Assembly (NCBI GenBank): GCA_016873835.1
Contig: VGVY01000010.1
Span: 1 to 38,145 of the forward strand
DNA from: Ignavibacteria bacterium
GTDB taxonomy: Bacteria; Bacteroidota; Ignavibacteria; Ignavibacteriales; Melioribacteraceae
Length of the DNA stretch: 38,145 nucleotides
Reading direction: 5' to 3'
A model generated the notes under the pieces. That model worked only from the letters and a program-made list of their open reading frames with translations. It made no database searches and was not told where the DNA came from. Positions 26,115 through 34,113 of this stretch are shown here, in pieces (positions within the stretch are counted from its first letter, which is position 1; each line of letters opens with the position of its first letter). A program made the translations under genes and the position numbers.

Positions 26115-27203
26115 TTATTCTCCGGGCTCAGATATATTATTTAGTTCTTCAATTTCCGATGAAGATCTTGGATGACCAAATGAGTTTCTATTTTGATGAA
26201 GCTCAATGTACTCTTGACTTGAGATATTTGACTGCCAGTTGCCAGTAAAAATTCCAATACTTGTTATACCAACATAAATAAGGACTATTACAAAAATAAG
26301 TGATTTTTTGGATACTTTTTTTTCAACAACTTTAGTATTTACATCAAGAGTATTTGCAACCGGACATACATCAATACAATTATAACAGCTAGTGCATTCA
26401 TCAGATCGAACCGTTACAACCTTATCAACTTTTATAAATGACGGGCATGCTTTAGCACAAAGCGCACAATCAACACATTTGCTCACATTACGTTTTATTT
26501 TTGTTGGACTTAAAAATGAAATCAATCCTAGAAGCGCTCCGTAAGGACATAAATATCTGCACCAAAAATATCTTATATAAATGGAGAGAAAAAATAGTAT
26601 TGAAATTACAATCAAAGAAAATTGACTAATTTCTGCAAAGAAGTAATACATTTTTATATCAGATATTTTATTGTAAGAACTATCCAAAAAATATTTTAAT
26701 GCTGCTGTAGTCATGGAAAAGAATATTGAGTAAACAAAAAATGCTAAGAGTAAATATTTCAATGAACGTAAAGGGTAATCCAAATAACCGGGTAGTTTTA
26801 CTCTTCTCTTAAAAATTTTCTTATAAAACTTTTCACCAAAGTCGCCAACTACTTCTGATAATAAACCAATCGGACATATCCAGCTGCAAAATGATTTTCC
26901 TACAACGAACGATACACCAACTATAGCTAGAAAGATAAAAAAACCGGCTGGATGTGCTGCGTGGATATCCCCTGTAAGTAAAAAGTAATATACACTCATT
27001 AAAGAACTGATAGGTAAAAATGCTTCGACCCCAGCCGGTCGGGTGGAAATAAAATTTGTATCTCCCACTTCAAGTGATTTTACGAAGAAGGAAAATTCAA
27101 CTCCAATCCAAATACAAATCAATGCAAAAATTAATTGAATAATAAATCGATACCTTTGTATCGGTTTTTCGGAATTTTTCTCAATTCTTTTCTTTTCGAT
27201 CAT
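26115..27203 (-). CDS. NapH/NosR-like membrane polyferredoxin
   Basis: A 362-residue inner membrane iron-sulfur protein and first gene of the nrf operon. It has about five membrane helices, two CxxxCP motifs (C106-SWIC110-P and C215-RYLC219-P) as in the NapH/NosR/CcoG family, and two classical [4Fe-4S] ferredoxin motifs with ligands C243, C246, C249, C253 and C270, C273, C276, C280. A last membrane segment lies near residues 303-320, followed by a hydrophilic tail. NapH proteins move quinol electrons toward periplasmic reductases, so an alternative electron route into NrfH is the natural reading. A NosR-like role for the divergent NosZ is also possible, as no nosR gene is present here; the flavin-binding domain of NosR is absent. 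Confidence 0.88.
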   Translation of the reverse strand: MIEKKRIEKNSEKPIQRYRFIIQLIFALICIWIGVEFSFFVKSLEVGDTNFISTRPAGVEAFLPISSLMSVYYFLLTGDIHAAHPAGFFIFLAIVGVSFVVGKSFCSWICPIGLLSEVVGDFGEKFYKKIFKRRVKLPGYLDYPLRSLKYLLLAFFVYSIFFSMTTAALKYFLDSSYNKISDIKMYYFFAEISQFSLIVISILFFLSIYIRYFWCRYLCPYGALLGLISFLSPTKIKRNVSKCVDCALCAKACPSFIKVDKVVTVRSDECTSCYNCIDVCPVANTLDVNTKVVEKKVSKKSLIFVIVLIYVGITSIGIFTGNWQSNISSQEYIELHQNRNSFGHPRSSSEIEELNNISEPGE

Positions 27204-27220
27204 AAAGGTTCTTTCGTTTC

Positions 27221-27240
27221 AATTCAGATTATAAAATCCG
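27221..27240 (-). promoter_or_regulatory. putative Rrf2 operator A, over the nrf operon -10 region
   Basis: Read toward nrf, the 20-mer contains CGGAT-N6-ATCTG followed by AATT, an inverted repeat with one mismatch. It matches operator B (27363-27382) at 14 of 20 positions in the same orientation relative to transcription. A TATAAT (27233-27228) lies inside it as a likely -10 element; the matching -35 region is poor. The site is 17 bases upstream of the napH-like start codon. Confidence 0.55.
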
Positions 27241-27329
27241 TTTCAAAAATATTCTTTTTCCTTTATTTTTCCAAGAAAATTAGTGTACAAGGATTAAAAA
27301 AGATAATAATGGCCTGGTTTTCTTTTAAC

Positions 27330-27358
27330 TTGACAAAAAACTAAAATGTGCTTAGATT
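27330..27358 (+). promoter_or_regulatory. sigma-70-like promoter of the rrf2-nos operon
   Basis: A perfect TTGACA (27330-27335) and TAGATT (27353-27358) are separated by 17 bases. Transcription would begin near 27365, inside operator B, leaving a very short leader before the Rrf2 start at 27384. Confidence 0.65.
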
Positions 27359-27362
27359 TAAT

Positions 27363-27382
27363 CGGAACATTAAATCCGAATT
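27363..27382 (+). promoter_or_regulatory. putative Rrf2 operator B, over the nos operon start site
   Basis: CGGAA-N6-ATCCG (27363-27378) extends to a larger imperfect inverted repeat, TTAATCGGA (27358-27366) against TCCGAATTAA (27375-27384). It overlaps the predicted transcription start and stops at the ATG of the regulator gene, the expected place for an autoregulatory site. It shares CGGA-N8-ATCYGAATT with operator A. Confidence 0.6.
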
Positions 27383-27383
27383 A

Positions 27384-27785
27384 ATGATTAATATTAAAGT
27401 AAAATATGGGCTGAAGGCTCTTATTTATCTCTCAAACCGTGGTATGCACTCAATTACATCTGCAGCTCAAATTTCTGAAGAGCTAGAAATTCCAAAAGAA
27501 TTTACCTCTAAAATTTTGCAATCACTTACAAAATATGGTTATGTAGAATCGCGTAAAGGAAAAGGCGGAGGTTTTGGTTTATCACAAGATCCATATGAAA
27601 TAAAAATTTCTGATCTATTTACATCATTAGGGAACTCATTTGATGATCAAGTTTGTCTTTTTCAAATCAATAAATCTTGTAAGGGAGAAAATTGCAGACT
27701 ATGCAATGAGTGGAATTCTTTTAATGAAAAGTTTAAAGCTCTTATCAAAGAGTATACAGTTGGCAGTTTCTCATGTTTACTATAA
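27384..27785 (+). CDS. Rrf2-family transcriptional regulator (NsrR/IscR-like)
   Basis: A 133-residue winged-helix regulator. MINIKVKYGLKALIYLS starts the DNA-binding domain as in IscR and NsrR, and the wing carries the family signature SRKGKGGGFGL (56-66). The sensor loop contains C91, C99, C104 and C107 plus C131 at the end; three cysteines at this place normally hold a [2Fe-2S] or [4Fe-4S] cluster, and the extra cysteine spacing (C-x7-C-x4-C-x2-C) is unusual. I preferred ATG 27384 over GTG 27348, which lies upstream of the predicted RNA start. It precedes the cytochrome and nosZ genes by 28 bases, so it probably senses NO or redox state and controls the nos operon and, through operator A, the nrf operon (inference). 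Confidence 0.9.
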   Translation: MINIKVKYGLKALIYLSNRGMHSITSAAQISEELEIPKEFTSKILQSLTKYGYVESRKGKGGGFGLSQDPYEIKISDLFTSLGNSFDDQVCLFQINKSCKGENCRLCNEWNSFNEKFKALIKEYTVGSFSCLL

Positions 27786-27813
27786 ATAAATTATAAAAAC
27801 CTAAGGAGAATAA

Positions 27814-28284
27814 ATGAAAAAATATTTAATCACAATAACAATTATCACCTTACTTATTTGGGCTTGCGGCGAGGGTAAAAATGAAAGCGGAAGCTCTGAT
27901 TCAGCCAAAGAAAAGTTGGCTGCAAAATTTGGACTCACACTTTGGGAATATGAAAATGGTATTGGGCCAATTAAAGAAAAAATTCAGCTGAGTGAATTAA
28001 ATATGTCGAAAGCAAAATCGGGTGAGCAAGTGTTTACAATTAAATGTACGCAATGCCATAAACTTGATGAGCGTTATACCGGACCAGCGCTACGAGATGT
28101 AACTACAAGAAGATCGTCAGAATATATAATGAATCAAATTTTAAATCCAGAAGAAATGGCAATGAAGCATCCCGAAGCAAAAAAATTATTAGTACAGTAT
28201 GCTAATAAAATGACTTTTCAAAATGTAACACAAGAAGAAACACGAGCAATCTTAGAATATCTTCGTTCAGTAAACAATAAATAA
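27814..28284 (+). CDS. monohaem cytochrome c lipoprotein of the nos operon
   Basis: A 156-residue periplasmic electron carrier. The short signal peptide ends in a lipobox LLIWAC with C18 as lipid anchor. After a linker, a class I cytochrome c domain has C78-TQCH82 and a candidate distal methionine at M133 in NKMTFQN. GPALRDVTTRR and the C-terminal RAILEYLRSVN helix are typical. It starts with an AAGGAG site and is followed by nosZ after 12 bases, so electron delivery to NosZ is the likely role. Confidence 0.87.
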   Translation: MKKYLITITIITLLIWACGEGKNESGSSDSAKEKLAAKFGLTLWEYENGIGPIKEKIQLSELNMSKAKSGEQVFTIKCTQCHKLDERYTGPALRDVTTRRSSEYIMNQILNPEEMAMKHPEAKKLLVQYANKMTFQNVTQEETRAILEYLRSVNNK

Positions 28285-28296
28285 TAAGGAGGCAAA

Positions 28297-30231
28297 ATGA
28301 AAAACAAAAAAATTCTAGTTTCTCTAATAGTATTGGTAATTTTTTCTGCTGTGCTATATAATTGTTCAGATTCAAATAACGGTTTTGGGGATGCAGCAAA
28401 CCAAGTTTATGTTGCGCCCGGAACGCATGATGATTTTTACTTTTTTACTTCGGGTGGGTTTAGCGGTCAAGTTGGTGTATATGGCCTTCCATCAGGAAGA
28501 TTATTTAAACAACTCAGCGTTTTCTCGCAGCATCCGGAAACTGGTTATGGATATTCAGAAGAAACAAAACCGATGTTGATGACATCACATGGTTTTATTC
28601 CTTGGGATGATGCACATCATCCAAAAATATCCCAGACCGAAGGAGTGGCAGATGGAAGATGGTTGTTTATTAATGCCAACAACACTCCTCGTGTAGCAAG
28701 AATAGATTTAAAAACATTTGAAACAAATGAAATCATTGAAATTCCAAACTCTGGCGGAAATCACGGTTCTCCATTTCTAACCGAGAATACAGAGTATGTG
28801 GTTGCATCAACCCGTTTCAGCGTTCCTATTCCTGACAGAGATGTTTCAATTTCATCTTACAAAGAAAATTTCAAAGGAACGATTTCATTTATTAAAGTTG
28901 AATCCTCGGGGAAGATGAATTTAGCTTTTCAAATTCTTGTACCAGGATTTAATTATGATTTAGCACATGCCGGAAAAGGACCTTCACATGGATGGGCATT
29001 TTTTACATCTTATAATACAGAAGAAGCAAATACATTATTGGAAGTGAATGCTTCACAAAGTGATAAAGATTTTATTGCCGCTGTAAATTGGAAGGCTGCT
29101 GAAAAATTCGTTGCAGAAGGAAAAGCAAAATCTTTAAGTGCAGAATATTATAGAAATTATTTTGATGAGGAAAAACAACATGCGTTTTCAGAAAAAAATT
29201 CTAAAGTTTTGATTTTAAGTCCTCAAGAATGTCCGGGATTGATTTATTACCTACCAACACCAAAATCACCGCACGGTGTAGATGTTGACCCATCGGGGGA
29301 ATACATTGTGGCCGGCGGTAAATTAGCTGCCGTAATCCCCATTCATTCATTTTCAAAAATGCAACAAGCAATTGAGAGTAAAGATTTTATTGGTGATGTT
29401 GGCGGGATTCCAATTTTAAAATATGAATCTATTATCGCTGGTGAAGTTGAAGATCCCGGATTAGGTCCTTTGCATACAGAATTTGACGGAGATGGATACG
29501 CATATACATCAGCATTCATTTCCTCTGAAATCGTAAAATGGAAATTAGGAACATGGGAAGTAGTAGACAGAATTCCAACATATTATTCAATTGGTCACCT
29601 TTCAATTCCTGGCGGAGATACTAAAAAACCTTGGGGCAAATATGTTATTGCATTAAACAAAATAACAAAGGATAGATATCTTCCAACTGGTCCGGAATTA
29701 ACACAATCCGCTCAGTTAATTGATATAAGCGGTGATAAAATGAAACTGCTATTAGATTTCCCAACAGTTGGTGAGCCGCATTATGCTCAAGGAATTCCAG
29801 CAGAAGTATTGGCAAAGAACTCTAAGAAATTCTTTGAGCTTGAGAAAAACAATCACCCACACGGAGTAAAAAGCGAAAAAGAAACAAGAGTTGAACGAAA
29901 AGGAAATGAAGTCCGCGTGTACATGACAACAACCAGAACTCACTTCAAGCCGGACAACATTGAGGGAATACGTGTGGGCGATAAAGTCTATTTTCATATA
30001 ACAAATTTGGAACAAGACTGGGATATTCCACATGGATTTGCAATTAAAGGATTACAAAATGGAGAATTGTTAATTATGCCGGGGCAAACAAAAACAATAG
30101 TCTGGAATCCATTAAAAGCTGGAGTTTATCCATTTTATTGTACTGATTTTTGTTCGGCTCTGCATCAAGAAATGTCTGGTTATGTAAGAGTCTCGCCATC
30201 GGGAAGTAATGTTCCATTGTCATTCAATTAG
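28297..30231 (+). CDS. nosZ: nitrous oxide reductase, clade II (Sec-exported)
   Basis: Reduces N2O to N2 in the periplasm. The N-terminus has no twin-arginine motif but a Sec-type hydrophobic stretch ending near LYNC (Cys23), possibly a lipoprotein; this marks the clade II form. The seven-bladed propeller that holds the CuZ cluster contributes histidines in DDAHHPK, NHGSP, DLAHAGK, SPHGVDVD, GPLHTEFDGDGY and SIGHLS. The cupredoxin domain holds CuA with the IPHGF histidine and C615-T-D617-F-C619-SAL-H623-QE-M626; clade I enzymes have Trp where Asp617 stands. Length 644 residues is normal. It has an AGGAGG-like ribosome site and is the main enzyme of the operon. Confidence 0.97.
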   Translation: MKNKKILVSLIVLVIFSAVLYNCSDSNNGFGDAANQVYVAPGTHDDFYFFTSGGFSGQVGVYGLPSGRLFKQLSVFSQHPETGYGYSEETKPMLMTSHGFIPWDDAHHPKISQTEGVADGRWLFINANNTPRVARIDLKTFETNEIIEIPNSGGNHGSPFLTENTEYVVASTRFSVPIPDRDVSISSYKENFKGTISFIKVESSGKMNLAFQILVPGFNYDLAHAGKGPSHGWAFFTSYNTEEANTLLEVNASQSDKDFIAAVNWKAAEKFVAEGKAKSLSAEYYRNYFDEEKQHAFSEKNSKVLILSPQECPGLIYYLPTPKSPHGVDVDPSGEYIVAGGKLAAVIPIHSFSKMQQAIESKDFIGDVGGIPILKYESIIAGEVEDPGLGPLHTEFDGDGYAYTSAFISSEIVKWKLGTWEVVDRIPTYYSIGHLSIPGGDTKKPWGKYVIALNKITKDRYLPTGPELTQSAQLIDISGDKMKLLLDFPTVGEPHYAQGIPAEVLAKNSKKFFELEKNNHPHGVKSEKETRVERKGNEVRVYMTTTRTHFKPDNIEGIRVGDKVYFHITNLEQDWDIPHGFAIKGLQNGELLIMPGQTKTIVWNPLKAGVYPFYCTDFCSALHQEMSGYVRVSPSGSNVPLSFN

Positions 30232-30239
30232 TAAACTTT

Positions 30240-30276
30240 TTGGGCTGTCGAAAATTAATCGGCAGTCCAATTTTTT
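30240..30276 (+). terminator. intra-operon terminator-like hairpin after nosZ
   Basis: TTGGGCTGTCG (30240-30250) pairs with CGGCAGTCCAA (30260-30270) as an 11-base stem with two G-T pairs and a nine-base loop, followed by TTTTTT (30271-30276). It lies nine bases after the nosZ stop and 30 bases before the next gene. It would let most transcripts end after nosZ, giving more reductase than assembly factors. Confidence 0.75.
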
Positions 30277-30305
30277 AAATATTGTATTTGGATAAGGGTG
30301 AAGAA

Positions 30306-30881
30306 ATGATGACTGTGAAATCAAGAATATTAATGTTTGTAGCATCGATACTACTGCTTAGTACATTTTTATTCCCAATCTGGAATATTGATTTGCATGC
30401 GCCACAATATCCGGAAGGAATTGGATTAAGAATTTGGATAAATCAAATTACTGGATTGAATGAATTTGATCTTCATAATATTAATAAGCTAAATCACTAT
30501 ATAGGGATGAAAGAAATCCAACCTGATGCAATCAAAGAATTAAAAATAATGCCGTATATAATTATTGGCTTTGTGCTTTTGGGATTATTAATAACATTAT
30601 TAAAAAGAAAGAAATTGGTGGTTGTTTGGTTGGTTTTACTTTTAATTACCCTTGGCGTTGGCTTATACGATTTCTATCTGTGGGAATATGACTATGGGCA
30701 TAATTTAAACCCGAATGCTGCAATTAAAGTCCCAGGTATGGTTTACCAGCCTCCATTAATTGGATCAAAAAAATTATTAAATATGAATGCAGTTTCACTG
30801 CCCGGAATCGGCGGTATTTTTATAGGAATTTCTGTTGTTCTCTCTTCTTTAGCAATTTATTATGACCGAAAAAATAAGTGA
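30306..30881 (+). CDS. nos-cluster membrane protein (NosB-like position)
   Basis: A 191-residue inner membrane protein with a first helix at about residues 7-27, an extracytoplasmic region containing NEFDLHNINKLNHYIGMKE, and three more helices. The loop before the last helix has YDFYLWEYDYGHNLNPNAAIKVPGM and PPLIG, with several His, Met and acidic residues that could bind metal. The ATG at 30306 has an upstream AAGGGTGA site. It lies between nosZ and nosL, where clade II clusters often have a small membrane protein called NosB; sequence homology to that protein could not be checked. A role in N2O reductase maturation or electron transfer is inferred. Confidence 0.7.
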   Translation: MMTVKSRILMFVASILLLSTFLFPIWNIDLHAPQYPEGIGLRIWINQITGLNEFDLHNINKLNHYIGMKEIQPDAIKELKIMPYIIIGFVLLGLLITLLKRKKLVVVWLVLLLITLGVGLYDFYLWEYDYGHNLNPNAAIKVPGMVYQPPLIGSKKLLNMNAVSLPGIGGIFIGISVVLSSLAIYYDRKNK

Positions 30882-31342
30882 GAAATAACATGCATAAAAA
30901 AACTATTAAAATATTTTACTTTTTTTTAATTACTCTATTGATATTTTCTTGTCAGAAATCTCCAGAGCCAATTGCTTACGGAGAGGATATTTGTGAAAAT
31001 TGTAAAATGACAATTACAGAAAATAAGTTTGGATCAGAGCTTATTACTAACAAGGCAAAAATTTTAAAATTCGATTCAATAGAATGTCTTGCTGATTATT
31101 CATCGAAACAAGATGCTGAAATAATTCATTCGATGTGGGTTACAAATTTAACCGAACCATCCAAATTAATTGAAGTTGATGAGGCAATCTTTTTGCACAG
31201 CGATAATTTGAAAAGTCCAATGGGGTTGAATTTATGCGCGGTAAGAGAAAAGAGTTCTTTGGAAAAAATAATTGCCGATTATGGCGGAGAGGAAATGAGC
31301 TGGAATCAGGTTTTATCTTATGTTAAAAAGGAATGGGACTAA
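30878..31342 (+). CDS. nosL: NosL copper chaperone lipoprotein
   Basis: A 154-residue lipoprotein with lipobox LLIFSC (Cys25) and the NosL signature C39-ENC42-KM44, whose cysteines and methionine bind Cu(I), followed by the FDSIECLADY segment. It delivers copper to apo-NosZ for the CuZ site in characterised systems. The GTG start overlaps the upstream TGA (GTGA); an ATG at 30890 is an alternative start that also keeps the signal peptide. It overlaps nosD by 23 bases. Confidence 0.92.
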   Translation: MRNNMHKKTIKIFYFFLITLLIFSCQKSPEPIAYGEDICENCKMTITENKFGSELITNKAKILKFDSIECLADYSSKQDAEIIHSMWVTNLTEPSKLIEVDEAIFLHSDNLKSPMGLNLCAVREKSSLEKIIADYGGEEMSWNQVLSYVKKEWD

Positions 31343-32573
31343 AAATATTGCATTATTAATTACACTTATTCTGATTTTCTTCCAATCAAACTTATATACA
31401 AAAGCAATTAAAGTTGGATCAAATCATAAAGTAAAAACCATTACAGCCGCATTATTATTTGCCGTAAATGGCGACACTCTTTTAATTGCTTCGGGTATTT
31501 ATAAAGAAGGACCAATTGCAATTCGCAAATCTATAACAATTGTTGGGATTAATAATCCAATAATTTCTGGCGACGGTAAATACGAAATATTCTTGGTGGA
31601 AGCGAATAATGTGAAAATTACGGGACTCGTATTTCGTGAGGCTGGCTTGAATTACATAAAGGATAATGCAGCAATTAAACTTAACAACGTAAAAAATTGT
31701 GTTATCTCATCTAACAAATTCGAAAACAATTTCTTTGGAATATATCTTGCTAAATCCCAGAATTGTATAATTGACGGGAATATAATATCAGCAAATCATA
31801 AAAAAGAAACACAATCTGGAAATGGAATCCATCTTTGGTACTGTAAAAATATTATCATCAAGAACAATACGATTCGAGGTCACCGCGATGGCATTTATAT
31901 GGAATTTGTGCGCAACAGCAATATCCATAATAATTTTGCAGAAAAGAATATAAGATACGGACTTCACTTTATGTTTTCTGACAGCTGCAGTTATTCCAAT
32001 AATCATTTCCAGATTAATGGCGCCGGCGCTGCAGTAATGTATTCTCATAACGTCGAAATGAAAAATAACCGATTCGAAAAAAATTGGGGCAGTGCCTCTT
32101 ACGGATTACTTCTAAAAGATATTTACGATAGCAAAATTTCAAATAACATTTTTTATAAAAATTCATGTGGAATCTATTTTGAAGGCTGCAATAGAATAAC
32201 TTTTACAAAAAATGATTTAATAGAAAACGGATGGGCGGTACGTTTGATGTCAAATTCAATGGAAAATAAATTTAGTGAAAACAATTTTATCAGCAACTCA
32301 TTCGATATTGCCACAAACAGCACAAAAAATTATAATTATTTTGACGGTAATCATTGGTCGGAATATAAAGGATACGATTTAAATAAAGACGGAATAGGAG
32401 ATGTTCCTTTTAGACCAGTTAAGTTATTTTCATTTATAAGTGAAAGAATAAGACCCTCTTTGATTCTTATCAGAAGTCTATTCATAGAAATTGTAAATAT
32501 TGCGGAGACAGTGTTTCCAACGTTCACGCCGGAAGCTTTGTTAGACAACAATCCAAAGATGAAGAGAATATAA
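31320..32573 (+). CDS. nosD: NosD periplasmic copper-site maturation protein
   Basis: A 417-residue exported protein required in known systems for CuZ assembly with NosF and NosY. Residues about 8-28 form the signal peptide. The body is a right-handed parallel beta-helix made of about ten repeats of the NNXI-type pattern (for example CKNIIIKNNTIRGHRDGIYMEF, SNIHNNFAEKNIRYGLHFMF, EMKNNRFEKNWG), then the carbohydrate-binding-like ending NYFDGNHWSEYKGYDLNKDGIGDVPFRP. It starts inside nosL and its stop overlaps the nosF start by one base. Confidence 0.95.
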   Translation: MLKRNGTKNIALLITLILIFFQSNLYTKAIKVGSNHKVKTITAALLFAVNGDTLLIASGIYKEGPIAIRKSITIVGINNPIISGDGKYEIFLVEANNVKITGLVFREAGLNYIKDNAAIKLNNVKNCVISSNKFENNFFGIYLAKSQNCIIDGNIISANHKKETQSGNGIHLWYCKNIIIKNNTIRGHRDGIYMEFVRNSNIHNNFAEKNIRYGLHFMFSDSCSYSNNHFQINGAGAAVMYSHNVEMKNNRFEKNWGSASYGLLLKDIYDSKISNNIFYKNSCGIYFEGCNRITFTKNDLIENGWAVRLMSNSMENKFSENNFISNSFDIATNSTKNYNYFDGNHWSEYKGYDLNKDGIGDVPFRPVKLFSFISERIRPSLILIRSLFIEIVNIAETVFPTFTPEALLDNNPKMKRI

Positions 32574-33277
32574 TGATTGAAATAAGTAACCTTTCGAAAA
32601 ATTTTGGTGCTTTAGAAGCAATAAAGAATCTTTCGGTTAAGATTCAGCAAGGCTCTATAACTTATTTAGTTGGTCCAAATGCATCAGGAAAAACAACGCT
32701 TATTAAATCAATACTTGGATTAGTAAAACCCTCGTCCGGTTCGATAACAATAAACAAAGAAAGGTTAAATGGCAATCACGAGTATCGATCAAAAATAGGA
32801 TATATGCCGCAAGTTGCATCATTTCCGGATAATCTTGCGGTTCAGGAGATCTTTAGTATGATAAAAAATTTGCGAGAAGGTTTTGTTGACTATGATGAAG
32901 AGTTAATAAATCTATTTAAACTTGAAAAAGAAAAAAACAAGAGACTAAAAAATCTTTCGGGCGGAACAAAACAAAAAGTAAATGCTGCAATTGCATTTTT
33001 ATTTAATCCGGAAATTTTAATACTTGACGAACCTACAGCGGGTTTAGACCCCGTTTCCAGCAGCATTTTAAAAGATAAAATTGTTAGCGAAAATAAAAGG
33101 GGGAAAACAATAATTTTCACTTCGCATATATTAAGCGAGCTGGAAGAATTAGCAAAGGAAGTTATTTTTTTGTTGGAAGGACAAATTCGTTTTAATGGCA
33201 CAATAGAAGAACTTATTAATTCAACCAGCAAACATAATCTTGAGCGAGCAATTGCTTCGATAATGAAAGGTGATTAA
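32573..33277 (+). CDS. nosF: NosF ABC transporter ATPase
   Basis: A 234-residue ATP-binding subunit of the NosDFY complex. Walker A is G34-PNASGKTT42, the Q-loop is at YMPQVASFPD, the ABC signature is LSGGTKQKVNAAIA (about residue 127), Walker B is ILILDEPTAGLDP, and the switch histidine is in IFTSHIL. It drives changes in NosY that are thought to supply sulfur or copper for the CuZ cluster in the periplasm. The one-base overlap with nosD (TAATG) and eight-base overlap with the nosY frame show tight coupling. Confidence 0.95.
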   Translation: MIEISNLSKNFGALEAIKNLSVKIQQGSITYLVGPNASGKTTLIKSILGLVKPSSGSITINKERLNGNHEYRSKIGYMPQVASFPDNLAVQEIFSMIKNLREGFVDYDEELINLFKLEKEKNKRLKNLSGGTKQKVNAAIAFLFNPEILILDEPTAGLDPVSSSILKDKIVSENKRGKTIIFTSHILSELEELAKEVIFLLEGQIRFNGTIEELINSTSKHNLERAIASIMKGD

Positions 33278-33278
33278 T

Positions 33279-34070
33279 GTGAATATATTAGCGAAAATAA
33301 TACGTTATCAAATTCATGATATTTCCCGAAGCATGTGGCTAATTATTTATACATTGTTTTTTTTACTGACTAGTTATGGGTTAATTTCTTTCTCTAATAA
33401 TATTCCAAAGGTTCTTGTTAGCCTGATGAATATTACTTTAATAATAATTCCGATGGTGTCAATAATTTTTGGCACAATATACCTTTATAACAACAAAGAT
33501 TATGTAGTATTAATGCTTTCGCAACCGATAAAAAGAACAGTGCTTTATTTTGGATTATACCTTGGGCTTGTAATTCCTTTGGCATTTAGTTTTGTTATCG
33601 GAATTAGTATTCCTCTGATTCTTTCGGGAAAAAATTGGTTAGAACACATAGCGGTGATTGTTTATTTATTTACATCTGGAGTTTTCCAAACAATTATTTT
33701 TGTTTCTATTGCATTCTTAATTTCAATAGTAAACGAAAACCGAATTCTTGGATTAGGACTATCAATTTTTATTTGGTTGTGTTTCGCAGTTTTATACGAC
33801 GGTATGCTTTTGTTAATAATTGAGTTTTTTCAAGATTATCCTTTAGAAAAAATGCTAATTGGGTTTTTATTTTTTAATCCAATTGATTTAGCAAGGATAT
33901 TAATAATTTTAAAATTAGATGTTGCTGCTTTGATGGGCTATACTGGTGCTGTATTTCAAAAATTTTTTAATACTGAATGGGGAATTATTCTCTCATTGAG
34001 TTCCCTTACTATTTGGTCAATTGTGCCATTGTTAATAGGAAAATCCAAATTTTTAAAGAAAGATTTTTAG
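33279..34070 (+). CDS. nosY: NosY ABC transporter permease
   Basis: A 263-residue inner membrane protein with six hydrophobic segments: MWLIIYTLFFLLTSYG, VLVSLMNITLIIIPMVSIIFGTIYLY, VLYFGLYLGLVIPLAFSFVIGI, FTSGVFQTIIFVSIAFLISI, LGLGLSIFIWLCFAVLYDGMLL, and a last one near the C-terminus. I chose GTG 33279 because AGGTGA sits five bases upstream; GTG 33270 would add three residues. The DISRSMW start and the position after nosF identify NosY. Confidence 0.92.
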   Translation: MNILAKIIRYQIHDISRSMWLIIYTLFFLLTSYGLISFSNNIPKVLVSLMNITLIIIPMVSIIFGTIYLYNNKDYVVLMLSQPIKRTVLYFGLYLGLVIPLAFSFVIGISIPLILSGKNWLEHIAVIVYLFTSGVFQTIIFVSIAFLISIVNENRILGLGLSIFIWLCFAVLYDGMLLLIIEFFQDYPLEKMLIGFLFFNPIDLARILIILKLDVAALMGYTGAVFQKFFNTEWGIILSLSSLTIWSIVPLLIGKSKFLKKDF

Positions 34071-34113
34071 TTTCAAAAAAAATATACTTAAATTCAATTA
34101 CAGAGGATTAATA

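Noticed and set aside
27204-27345. FNR/CRP box (TTGAT-N4-ATCAA) in the nrf/nos promoter region
   Set aside because: I searched both strands by eye and found no convincing match; the CGGA...ATCYG element is a better explanation for regulation.
29752-30033. Minus-strand open frame of 93 codons within nosZ
   Set aside because: It is antisense to the CuA-domain region of nosZ and has no ribosome site or recognisable motif.
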